DNA of 14,070 nucleotides from NCBI GenBank assembly GCA_937974135.1, contig CALJIH010000244.1:1-14070 (forward strand). The letters run 5' to 3'. A program made the position numbers and the translations under genes. The notes beneath the pieces were generated by a model that did no database searches, had not been told where the DNA came from, and worked only from the letters and a program-made list of their open reading frames with translations. This document shows, in pieces, positions 7,107 to 13,200 of the stretch; the stretch's first letter is position 1, and every line of letters begins with the position of its first letter. The DNA is from an uncultured Cocleimonas sp. Its GTDB lineage: Bacteria; Pseudomonadota; Gammaproteobacteria; Thiotrichales; Thiotrichaceae.

Positions 7107-7451
7107 TTATTTAACGTTGAGAGCCACGCCATCAAACTCAATTCCAGTCCAACCATTTTTCATAAAACTGCGTATATTCGAATGATCATCACCATTTGGG
7201 TTTTTCAGAACTTCATCTCGATAATATGCACCGAAGCAAGCTAGGGTTTGATCTACCGTTAATCCATGCATTTGTCCGAATGAAAGTATTTTACATGACC
7301 CTAAATTCTCGCTTTCAGAGTTTTTAATATCACCATTTCTAAATGCAGTTGGTTTGAATTCATATTCACTCTCAATGAGTTCTATTATTTCATTGAATTC
7401 AATTGTATCGGGAGTACTTTTAAGTTTTTCTAGGTATTCAGTCGTGGTCAT
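7107..7451 (-). CDS. HopJ-domain protein
   Basis: 114 residues matching the HopJ family (PF08888) along its length: EYLEKLKSTPDTIEFNEIIE, YEFKPTAFRNG, GSCKILSFGQMHGLTVDQTLACFGAYYRDEVLKNP and a C-terminal GWTGIEF. The family is named after a Pseudomonas syringae type III effector but is widespread in bacteria without type III secretion, and no secretion genes are present here, so a housekeeping or metabolic role is likelier. Biochemical function is unknown. It starts 21 bp after the CbbR-type gene and is probably cotranscribed with it. No clear Shine-Dalgarno before ATG 7451. A small perfect palindrome (7091-7104) and a repeat arm lie just downstream. Confidence 0.85.
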   Translation of the reverse strand: MTTTEYLEKLKSTPDTIEFNEIIELIESEYEFKPTAFRNGDIKNSESENLGSCKILSFGQMHGLTVDQTLACFGAYYRDEVLKNPNGDDHSNIRSFMKNGWTGIEFDGVALNVK

Positions 7452-7472
7452 TATTTAAATTTTCATTAAATG

Positions 7473-8393
7473 TTAATCAATAAACTGCTTATAACTATCC
7501 ATGTATAACACAGCTTCTTTTAGGATAAAGTCTTGGAATTCTTTAGCAGCAGGATGTAAATGCTTACCCTTCCGTTTCACGATATGCCAATAGGTATTAA
7601 TCGGGAAATCAGCGACATCTAATATAACAAGTTTATTTGCTTCCAACTCTAAAAGAATACTGTGTAGCGACACCACGCCAATACCTAAACCAGCCGATAC
7701 TGCATGTTTGATCGCTTCATTACTTCCTAACTCTAAGCTACTCTTAATATTAACATTTCTTTGGTTAAAATGATTTTCAATTGCTCCACGAGTACCTGAG
7801 CCTGGTTCGCGTAAGATTAAATCCTCTTCAGAAATTTGAACAAGTGGAATTTTCTTTTTATCCACCAATTTATGTTCAGGATCAGCAATCACCACGAGTG
7901 AATTTGGAATTAATCGCTCTGATAATAAATCCAGTTTCTCTGGTGGTTCACCCATCAAAACGATATCAGGTTCGAAGTTTTGTAATTGCTGAACCAAATC
8001 TCCGCGATTGGTGATTTTAAGAGATACGGTTATGTCTTTATTAATCTTTGCAAACTGCGCAATCATTTGTGTAATTAGATGATTAGAGGTGGTCGTTGCT
8101 GATACTTTGATACGCCCTTTATGTAAATCTTTAGCGTCATGAATATCTTGAATTAAGCCATCATAGTCAGCGATCAAGCGTTGAATTTGCGGATAAATAT
8201 CATGCGCTGCTGAAGATAAAACAATCCGTTTTCCCTGTCTTTCAAATAACTTAACACCGATATTGTGTTCAAGTTGTTTCATCTGCATCGAGATTGCAGG
8301 TTGGGTCATATACAAACGTTCAGCGGCCAGAGAATAGCTATGCGTTTGAACAATTGCCTCGATAATTTGTAACTGTCTTATGGTAATGTGCAT
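7473..8393 (-). CDS. cbbR: LysR-family regulator of the CbbR (RuBisCO operon) type
   Basis: 306-residue LysR-type transcription factor. N-terminal winged helix-turn-helix (MHITIRQLQIIEAIVQ to about 65: SLAAERLYMTQPAISMQMKQ), linker helix, then the effector domain. The residues match the CbbR branch: VSLKITNRGDLVQQL, DIVLMGEPPE, LVVIADPEH, LILREPGSGTRGAIE, GSNEAIKHAVSAGLGIGVVSLHS and a C-terminal WHIVKRKGK. CbbR activates Calvin-cycle genes in response to metabolites or redox state. No cbb genes are in the window, and no gene diverges from it, so targets lie elsewhere or the assignment within LysR is looser than it seems. The ATG at 8393 has no Shine-Dalgarno and follows a promoter-like palindrome closely. 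HopJ-domain gene follows after 21 bp. Confidence 0.85.
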   Translation of the reverse strand: MHITIRQLQIIEAIVQTHSYSLAAERLYMTQPAISMQMKQLEHNIGVKLFERQGKRIVLSSAAHDIYPQIQRLIADYDGLIQDIHDAKDLHKGRIKVSATTTSNHLITQMIAQFAKINKDITVSLKITNRGDLVQQLQNFEPDIVLMGEPPEKLDLLSERLIPNSLVVIADPEHKLVDKKKIPLVQISEEDLILREPGSGTRGAIENHFNQRNVNIKSSLELGSNEAIKHAVSAGLGIGVVSLHSILLELEANKLVILDVADFPINTYWHIVKRKGKHLHPAAKEFQDFILKEAVLYMDSYKQFID

Positions 8394-8400
8394 AAATCGG

Positions 8401-8428
8401 AGTATAACTATTAGTTATACTTAATCAA
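8401..8428 (-). promoter_or_regulatory. Operator palindrome overlapping the cbbR core promoter
   Basis: AGTATAACTA (8401-8410) and TAGTTATACT (8412-8421) form a perfect 10+1+10 palindrome 7 bp before the ATG. It contains the LysR-type T-N11-A pattern (8405 and 8417). On the minus strand TTGATT (8423-8428), a 16-bp spacer and TATACT (8401-8406) make a promoter, whose start would fall on or beside the ATG. A regulator bound here would block its own promoter (autoregulation, inferred). Confidence 0.6.
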
Positions 8429-8517
8429 TATATAATATGCTTTGCTTATTTTAATATCTTCCAAAAAGATAAGTAAACGTTATATGAAAAATAATAAAAA
8501 TAGTTCTGGTGAGAACT

Positions 8518-8594
8518 CGTACTGAGCTTAGTCGAAGTTTATCAATTTCATCATGCTGGGCTCGTCGAATTATTTATGCTGAGCCTGTCGAAGC
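8518..8594 (-). repeat. Three tandem degenerate copies of a TTCGAC..GCTCAG repeat
   Basis: On the plus strand: actgagcttagtcgaagt (8521-8538), atgctgggctcgtcgaatt (8553-8571), atgctgagcctgtcgaagc (8576-8594). Motifs of this kind (TTCGACa.GCTCAG on the other strand) are common dispersed intergenic repeats in proteobacterial genomes. The third copy runs directly into the GACACCCCCC-type element. Confidence 0.65.
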
Positions 8595-8611
8595 ACACCC
8601 CCCTACTTTTA
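8595..8611 (-). repeat. Partial arm of the GACACCCCCC repeat (copy 3)
   Basis: Matches 17 nt of the arm (ACACCCCCCTACTTTTA) with a changed left flank where it meets the TTCGAC repeat. It lies 11 bp past the stop codon of the AEC permease gene. No partner arm. Confidence 0.7.
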
Positions 8612-8622
8612 CTCAGTTTTAA

Positions 8623-9570
8623 TTACATCAAATCCAAACTTCGCAAAATTAAAATGCCAAAACTAACCGAAAATAAAGCGCCCAATGCAGTCATTGCAAT
8701 GATATTGGCAGCTAATTTGTAATTACCTCCAATGCCTTTTACCATAATAAAACTGACCGTAGCAGTCGGCGAAGCACTCATTAAAAACAGAATGCCTAAA
8801 TCCATTCCTCGAAAACCATATAAATAACCACCTAATGTAATCAAGACAGGCACTATGACTAACTTTGCAATACTAGCGGAATAGGTTTTCTTTGGGTTTG
8901 TTTTGAGTTCTTGGAAGTTTAATGCACCACCTGTACAGAGCAATGCAAGCGGGATTGTTAAGTTAGCTAAATAGCCTCCTGTTGTTGCCGCAAATTCCGG
9001 CACAGGAATGCCAAAACCAGAAAAAGCAAACGCCGCTAAAATACCAATTATTAGAGGGTTTCTAATAATGTTGTTGCAAATCATCAGAAGACTTAAATCT
9101 TTACCCATGGATCGATTTAAAGTCACAATGCCCAACACATTATACAAAGTGGTCACAAGACCGATGTATAAAGAAGCTGCAATCAAGCCCTGTTCACCAT
9201 AGGCATTGACACAATACGCTAATCCAATAAACCCAAGGTTTCCACGAAAAGCACCTTGAACAAACACTCCTCTATCTGCTTTTGGCTCATAGCGTTTCGC
9301 CCACCACTCTAACACCAAATACGAGCACAACGTTGCTAACAAACCATACAAAATAAGAGGCAGGTTACTGACCTCGGAAAGTGGAGTTTTGATGATGGTG
9401 AAAAATAACAATAAGGGTAAAGCTAAGGTGTAAACAATTCTTGAACTTACATTTATAAATTCATCATTGATGAAATTAATGCGTTTCAGGTAGATTCCCA
9501 TCAACAGGATAAGGAAGATAGGTGTAGTAACCGTTAAAGAAAAGACAAAACTATCGAGAAAACTATGCAA
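8623..9570 (-). CDS. AEC-family (auxin efflux carrier-like) permease
   Basis: Inner-membrane secondary transporter of the PF03547 family; bacterial members export or import small organic acids such as malate or malonate, and the substrate here cannot be told from sequence. 315 residues with about ten hydrophobic helices in two halves. Family-typical stretches are visible: TPIFLILLMGIYLKRINFI, LPLLLFFTIIK, FVQGAFRGNLGFIGLAY, NNIIRNPLIIGI, LTIPLALLCTGG and LMSASPTATVSFIM. The start is the TTG at 9570: an in-frame TGA stands eight codons upstream, and the next ATG (residue 25) would delete the first TM helix. It begins 17 bp after the DUF2130 gene and is likely cotranscribed with it. The Shine-Dalgarno is weak. 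Confidence 0.9.
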   Translation of the reverse strand: MHSFLDSFVFSLTVTTPIFLILLMGIYLKRINFINDEFINVSSRIVYTLALPLLLFFTIIKTPLSEVSNLPLILYGLLATLCSYLVLEWWAKRYEPKADRGVFVQGAFRGNLGFIGLAYCVNAYGEQGLIAASLYIGLVTTLYNVLGIVTLNRSMGKDLSLLMICNNIIRNPLIIGILAAFAFSGFGIPVPEFAATTGGYLANLTIPLALLCTGGALNFQELKTNPKKTYSASIAKLVIVPVLITLGGYLYGFRGMDLGILFLMSASPTATVSFIMVKGIGGNYKLAANIIAMTALGALFSVSFGILILRSLDLM

Positions 9571-9587
9571 AGTGACAGAACCTGAGG

Positions 9588-10973
9588 TTAGTCAGATGGG
9601 CCTTCTAGTAGATCATTGTCTATACCATCATCGAGTTCTAGTGCTTTTACCTCTTGCACTGAATTACCAAAAATACCCTTAACATCAGCGTGCATCCCGG
9701 TAGTATTAAGCATAATACGTTCTATTTGTTTCTCGCGTTCACGCCATTGTTTTTCCATTGCACGCCGTTCTTTAATAATTTGTAATTGCATCGTATCAAA
9801 TGCAGAGACAATGGTTTCGATCCGTTGTCTGAATTCATCTCCAGTCAAATACTGGAACATCATCTCCATTTTTTCATCTTTGCCCTTAGCAGAAAGGCGC
9901 GCGTAATTAAGCTGAATTAGTTGTTCGCGTAAAGCTGAAACCAAAGCTAAAGCATTAGCAACCCCGCAGACCCAAACACCATCTATTTGGGCGAACCCGG
10001 TAACTCCATCGGGTAAAACATTTGAAACCAAAACCGCCAAATTAGCGCTACTTGCCATTTGATCATCTTTGAGTTTCTGCACCCACGCTTGTGACCAGTT
10101 TTTAGTATTTTTCGCCTCCCAAATAATTTTTCCACAAGGCTGCATTTGATTGTTAACAACGGTTTGGATGATATCCGCACCACGCACGCCTTTACTTACA
10201 GCATCTATATTATCCTGCGGAAATTGTTGGCGCAGTTTGTATTCTAAATCCAACTCTAAGGCTTCACCCTGAGTTTCTTGCGAACCTTGCTCGCTTTTAC
10301 GCTTTGCGTCTTCTAGCGATTTACGCAGGCTATCAATTTGCTTCTCTTTTTCTTTTATTTTCAAATCAGATTCAGCGTGGATTTTTTCAGCGACAGAAGT
10401 TTCGATTTCTTTGCGTCCTTCATCGAGTTTGCGCTGTAAAGTGATGTCTAATTCTTTTTGTTTTTCTTCTAATTCGCGCGTTTGTTTGCGAAGTGCTAAT
10501 TCTAATTCTTGCGCTTTAAGTAGATTTTTTTGTTTGTCTTCAAGTTGTGATTTCAGATCATTGAGTTCCGCTGATTTTTCAGCTTCTATCGATTCCTTGA
10601 GTGTTACACTCAGCTCAGCTTGTAAGGTTTTCTTTTGTTCGATCACCTGACGAGCGATTTCATCATCCATCGCTTCTTTCGCGGCCTCTAATTCGCGTGT
10701 TTGTTTGCGCAAAGCCAGTGACTCTTTTTCGCGTTCCGCTAATTGATTCTCAAGATCTTTTAGTTCCAAGGATGATTTTTTAATTGCATCTGTTTCGGCT
10801 TTAGAAATCGCTGATTTTAACTTCAACTCATTTTCTTGTTGTAAAGATTTACGTAAGTCTTTCTCCAGCTGATTGGATAAAACTTCTGATATTTCAATCT
10901 CAGTACTACATTCCGGACATTCAATAGTCTGGCTTTTCTTTGGATCTAATTGATTGATATTTATACGGGTCAT
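9588..10973 (-). CDS. DUF2130 protein: coiled coil plus PD-(D/E)XK-like nuclease domain
   Basis: 461 residues. A short N-terminal segment has a single CPEC knuckle (C19, C22). A long charged coiled coil follows (about 35-235), with the sequence LALRKQTRELE present twice (86-96 and 159-169). The DUF2130 domain (PF09903) covers about 240-370: YKLRQQFPQDNIDAVSKG, GADIIQ, KIIWEAKNTKNWSQAWVQKLKDDQ, GVWVCG. D267 followed by E286-A-K288 is the spacing of a PD-(D/E)XK nuclease centre, and Trp/Gln residues after it also fit. A further helical region ends in an acidic tail. The family has no established function; a DNA- or RNA-cleaving or DNA-maintenance role is inferred from the motif. It is first in a likely two-gene operon with the AEC permease. 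Weak Shine-Dalgarno before ATG 10973. Confidence 0.88.
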   Translation of the reverse strand: MTRININQLDPKKSQTIECPECSTEIEISEVLSNQLEKDLRKSLQQENELKLKSAISKAETDAIKKSSLELKDLENQLAEREKESLALRKQTRELEAAKEAMDDEIARQVIEQKKTLQAELSVTLKESIEAEKSAELNDLKSQLEDKQKNLLKAQELELALRKQTRELEEKQKELDITLQRKLDEGRKEIETSVAEKIHAESDLKIKEKEKQIDSLRKSLEDAKRKSEQGSQETQGEALELDLEYKLRQQFPQDNIDAVSKGVRGADIIQTVVNNQMQPCGKIIWEAKNTKNWSQAWVQKLKDDQMASSANLAVLVSNVLPDGVTGFAQIDGVWVCGVANALALVSALREQLIQLNYARLSAKGKDEKMEMMFQYLTGDEFRQRIETIVSAFDTMQLQIIKERRAMEKQWREREKQIERIMLNTTGMHADVKGIFGNSVQEVKALELDDGIDNDLLEGPSD

Positions 10974-11040
10974 AAACTCATAATAGCTGATTATTTAAAC
11001 GACATGAATAAAGCTTCATAAAACAATTTTTAATAAAGTT

Positions 11041-11061
11041 AAAAGACACCCCCCACTTTTT
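11041..11061 (-). repeat. Single arm of the GACACCCCCC repeat (copy 4, variant)
   Basis: AAAAGACACCCCCC followed by ACTTTTT: the T after the six C found in the other copies is missing. Unlike the other copies it does not directly follow a stop codon; the two-TM gene ends 150 bp away with its own terminator between. Confidence 0.7.
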
Positions 11062-11062
11062 A

Positions 11063-11140
11063 TGAGTTTTAATAAAAACTCACCCTTCGGGTTGTCGTCG
11101 CTGTGCTCCAACATTGTCTCGCTGAAGCTCGGCTGGCATT
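11063..11140. repeat. Compound intergenic hairpins and GC-richer repeat-like tract
   Basis: TGAGTTTT/AAAACTCA (11063-11070/11075-11082) is a perfect 8-bp stem with a 4-nt loop, followed by ACCC-TTC-GGGT (11082-11092). Then come two similar units, TCGCTGTGCTCC and TCGCTGAAGCTCGG, richer in GC than the surroundings. No ORF fits. It looks like debris of dispersed repeats next to copy 4 of the GACACCCCCC element. Confidence 0.45.
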
Positions 11141-11157
11141 TTTAAAATCTTACAAAC

Positions 11158-11186
11158 AAAAAAGCCACTAAATCAGTGGCTTTTAA
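11158..11186 (-). terminator. Intrinsic terminator of the two-TM protein gene
   Basis: GCCACT (11164-11169), 5-nt loop, AGTGGC (11175-11180); on the minus strand the stem is followed by six T. It starts about 28 bp past the stop codon at 11214. Confidence 0.85.
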
Positions 11187-11213
11187 ACTTACTCATTGTT
11201 TTTCAAAAGATAT

Positions 11214-11573
11214 TCAAGCAACAGCGTAACCTGATACAACCGCTTGTGTTGATCCTTTGGGATAATCAATCGGCGAATAATTTTTTTGTATTTTAATCAC
11301 TCTCGTTTTTGGTGACTGTTTAGCTACACTCGCTTTGTTTACTGAGCGCCATAATGCAAAGAGTGATACTGACAAAGCAAACAGCAATGTGTATAAAATT
11401 GATGCTGTGGTAAATGTTCCTGCAAAAGTAACCCAACCACCAAACGGATGAATGATGTAAAGAGCATTCGTTAGCATAAATAAGCTAAATAAAAGTCCGA
11501 TGATAAATAATAAGAATGCATTTGTTGGTCTTGCAGCAAATACGGTTTTAATTTTGTTTAAGAAGTGTTTCAT
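11214..11573 (-). CDS. Small two-TM membrane protein, unknown function
   Basis: 119 residues from the ATG at 11573, chosen because AGGGGA lies 8 nt upstream; an in-frame ATG ten codons earlier (11603) has no such site. Two hydrophobic segments are clear: about 18-42 (NAFLLFIIGLLFSLFMLTNA) and about 47-78 (WVTFAGTFTTASILYTLLFA), with a basic N-terminus before the first and a basic, presumably cytoplasmic, tail after the second (KQSPKTRVIKIQKNY). I do not recognise the family. It has its own terminator and a separate upstream gap, so it is probably a single-gene unit. Confidence 0.75.
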   Translation of the reverse strand: MKHFLNKIKTVFAARPTNAFLLFIIGLLFSLFMLTNALYIIHPFGGWVTFAGTFTTASILYTLLFALSVSLFALWRSVNKASVAKQSPKTRVIKIQKNYSPIDYPKGSTQAVVSGYAVA

Positions 11574-11653
11574 AATAAATCCCCTATTTATTTTTGTTTG
11601 CAATATGTATTACTATACAACTTAATGATACAAAAAGCGAACTTAATTTAATT

Positions 11654-11675
11654 ATTATCAAAGCCCATTGATAAT
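11654..11675. other. 8-bp inverted repeat between the lipoprotein and two-TM genes
   Basis: ATTATCAA/TTGATAAT with a 6-nt spacer, 42 bp past the lipoprotein stop. There is no T-run, so it is not a normal terminator; it may be an operator or an mRNA 3' hairpin. Confidence 0.35.
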
Positions 11676-11716
11676 GTTTAATTCATCATTCGAATGAAAA
11701 GGAGAAATACGCCGAA

Positions 11717-12715
11717 TTAATAGACTTCAGGATGGTAAAAACTAAAGTTGTTTTCTGATGTTTGTAGTAGCGTATCCACCTCAGCACTCGAAGTTTCTAT
11801 TTTTTTTATACGAAAAGGATGCGCGCTTAGATTCAAACTATGAAAATAAATGCTGTTACCATCGTTTGACCAATCCATACTCCCACCGTTTGCTGCATTG
11901 TCATCAAGCAGAATAGATTCTGTTTTAGTAGTAACATCATAAAGTACGATATCGACATCAGAATAAATTGCATTCCCTGCGGAAAAAACAATCTGCTTGC
12001 CATCGGGAGAATAGGAAGGGTCTTGATCACGTGTAGTATTATTCGTGAGGCGTTCGATATTACTCATGGTGTTATTAACTTCATCAAAATCTGCACGGTG
12101 CAATTCCAATTTAGTTAGATCAAAACTTAAGTTATTGTCAGGAAACGCCATAAACACAATGCTTGTATTATCCGGTGAGAAATTAGGATCAATAATCCAC
12201 CAATCGGATAAGATTTGAGGATTATTCCCTGATGCATCTGTAATCACGATACGCCATTGCGAGCTACTCCCGAATGGTTGTTGAATCGCCATTAAGATTT
12301 TACTGCCATCTTTATTCCAGCGTGCAACGCCTTGACCAAGCCAACCATAATCGCCTTTATTGATTAATACTCGCGGATTATTGCCATCAATATCTACGAC
12401 TAATAAATCAGCATTTTCATAATCATCGTGATCTCTATTAGGATTAACTGGCGATCGATAGACTAAAAATTGAGACTGATCTGGTGATACTTTAGGCCAC
12501 CAGTAATCGTAGTTGGGGTCACTCAATACATTCGTAATTTCCCCATCTTGAAGACGATTGAGTTCGTTGTGGCCATTAGGATTGCTTGAGAATAGTATAG
12601 TTTCTACAGTACCTGTGGGTTCTGCGCTTTCATCAGAACTTCCACCGCACGCATTGAGTATCACTAACACAAGTAAAATAAATGATAATGTTATAAGTCG
12701 CTTGAAAACTTGCAT
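11717..12715 (-). CDS. TolB-like beta-propeller (PD40) lipoprotein
   Basis: 332 residues. A signal peptide ends in a lipobox (LNAC, lipidated C23), and the following Gly-Gly-Ser favours sorting to the outer membrane. The rest is made of PD40/WD40-like blades as in TolB: KVSPDQSQFLVYRS, ARWNKDGSKILMAI, NFSPDNTSIVFMAF, SYSPDGKQIVFSAG, DWSNDGNSIYFHS. Such proteins usually act as scaffolds for protein contacts; no catalytic residues can be named, and the partner is unknown. It is not TolB itself: the N-terminal TolB domain is missing and no tol-pal genes are near. The ATG at 12715 has no Shine-Dalgarno and a TATACT lies 6 nt before it, so the mRNA may be leaderless. Confidence 0.85.
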   Translation of the reverse strand: MQVFKRLITLSFILLVLVILNACGGSSDESAEPTGTVETILFSSNPNGHNELNRLQDGEITNVLSDPNYDYWWPKVSPDQSQFLVYRSPVNPNRDHDDYENADLLVVDIDGNNPRVLINKGDYGWLGQGVARWNKDGSKILMAIQQPFGSSSQWRIVITDASGNNPQILSDWWIIDPNFSPDNTSIVFMAFPDNNLSFDLTKLELHRADFDEVNNTMSNIERLTNNTTRDQDPSYSPDGKQIVFSAGNAIYSDVDIVLYDVTTKTESILLDDNAANGGSMDWSNDGNSIYFHSLNLSAHPFRIKKIETSSAEVDTLLQTSENNFSFYHPEVY

Positions 12716-12721
12716 TTAAAA

Positions 12722-12727
12722 AGTATA
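12722..12727 (-). promoter_or_regulatory. Possible -10 element of a leaderless lipoprotein transcript
   Basis: On the minus strand GCTATACT is followed by TTTTAA and the ATG. The C before TATACT is the feature favoured by RpoS-containing polymerase in E. coli. A weak -35-like TTAGAG lies 18 bp further upstream. Confidence 0.35.
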
Positions 12728-12764
12728 GCTTAGAAGCTGATGAGACTCTAACCGTGCTAACTGT

Positions 12765-13010
12765 TTAGCTACTTATAAGCAACAAAGCGCAGTAAGGCAC
12801 AATATTGAAGAATATAAGCAATAGTTTAAATCCGCCTAAATACGAATACACTGCTAAGGATATTTGCGAATCAGTTAAACCAAACAGTTTCGAATGTAGT
12901 TTTAGCATGACTGATTTCAAAACAAACACAGCCAAGGTACTGATAAAAAACAGACCAATATTGATGATGGTCATCCATTTGAAAAACTCAGCCAGCTGAT
13001 CAATATTCAT
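12765..13010 (-). CDS. Small membrane protein, DUF6868-like
   Basis: 81 residues with a good Shine-Dalgarno (AGGAG, 7 nt before ATG 13010). Two TM helices: about 11-32 (WMTIINIGLFFISTLAVFVL) and about 58-80 (GGFKLLLIFFNIVPYCALLL), joined by a segment with HSKLFGLTDSQISLAVYSYLG. The pattern of W-x-INIG near the start, HSKLF in the middle and F-N-x-VPY at the end matches, from memory, a family of ~80-residue proteins called DUF6868; function unknown. It lies 49 bp before the lipoprotein gene and could be cotranscribed with it. Confidence 0.75.
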   Translation of the reverse strand: MNIDQLAEFFKWMTIINIGLFFISTLAVFVLKSVMLKLHSKLFGLTDSQISLAVYSYLGGFKLLLIFFNIVPYCALLLISS

Positions 13011-13083
13011 AATAGCTCCTAGATGGTTTTTCTAGATAATACCTTATTATTAACAAAAAAGAGTTTGGCTCTCTCAAGAAGAA

Positions 13084-13150
13084 AAAAGACACCCCCCTAC
13101 TTTTTGCCATTTTATATTCAAAACAGCCTAAAAGTGGGGGGGTGTCTTTT
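13084..13150. repeat. Palindromic element (copy 5 of the GACACCCCCC family)
   Basis: Arms 13084-13104 and 13130-13150 pair over 21 positions with a single T-G wobble (six C and a T on the left face seven G on the right), around a 25-nt loop. Same core as the other copies; the loop sequence differs from copy 1. It begins 50 bp past the stop of the methyltransferase gene and could serve as its terminator. Confidence 0.85.
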
Positions 13151-13200
13151 AGCACTGTAAATACAATGCTTTGTTATGGTTATTACTCTGTTGCTAAAGC

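Noticed and set aside
7107..7451. A true type III secreted effector
   Set aside because: No type III secretion genes, and the HopJ family is common in bacteria without such systems.
9616..9906. 96-codon plus-strand frame, Ser/Ile-rich
   Set aside because: It is antisense to the well-supported DUF2130 gene and has the biased composition expected of a shadow frame.
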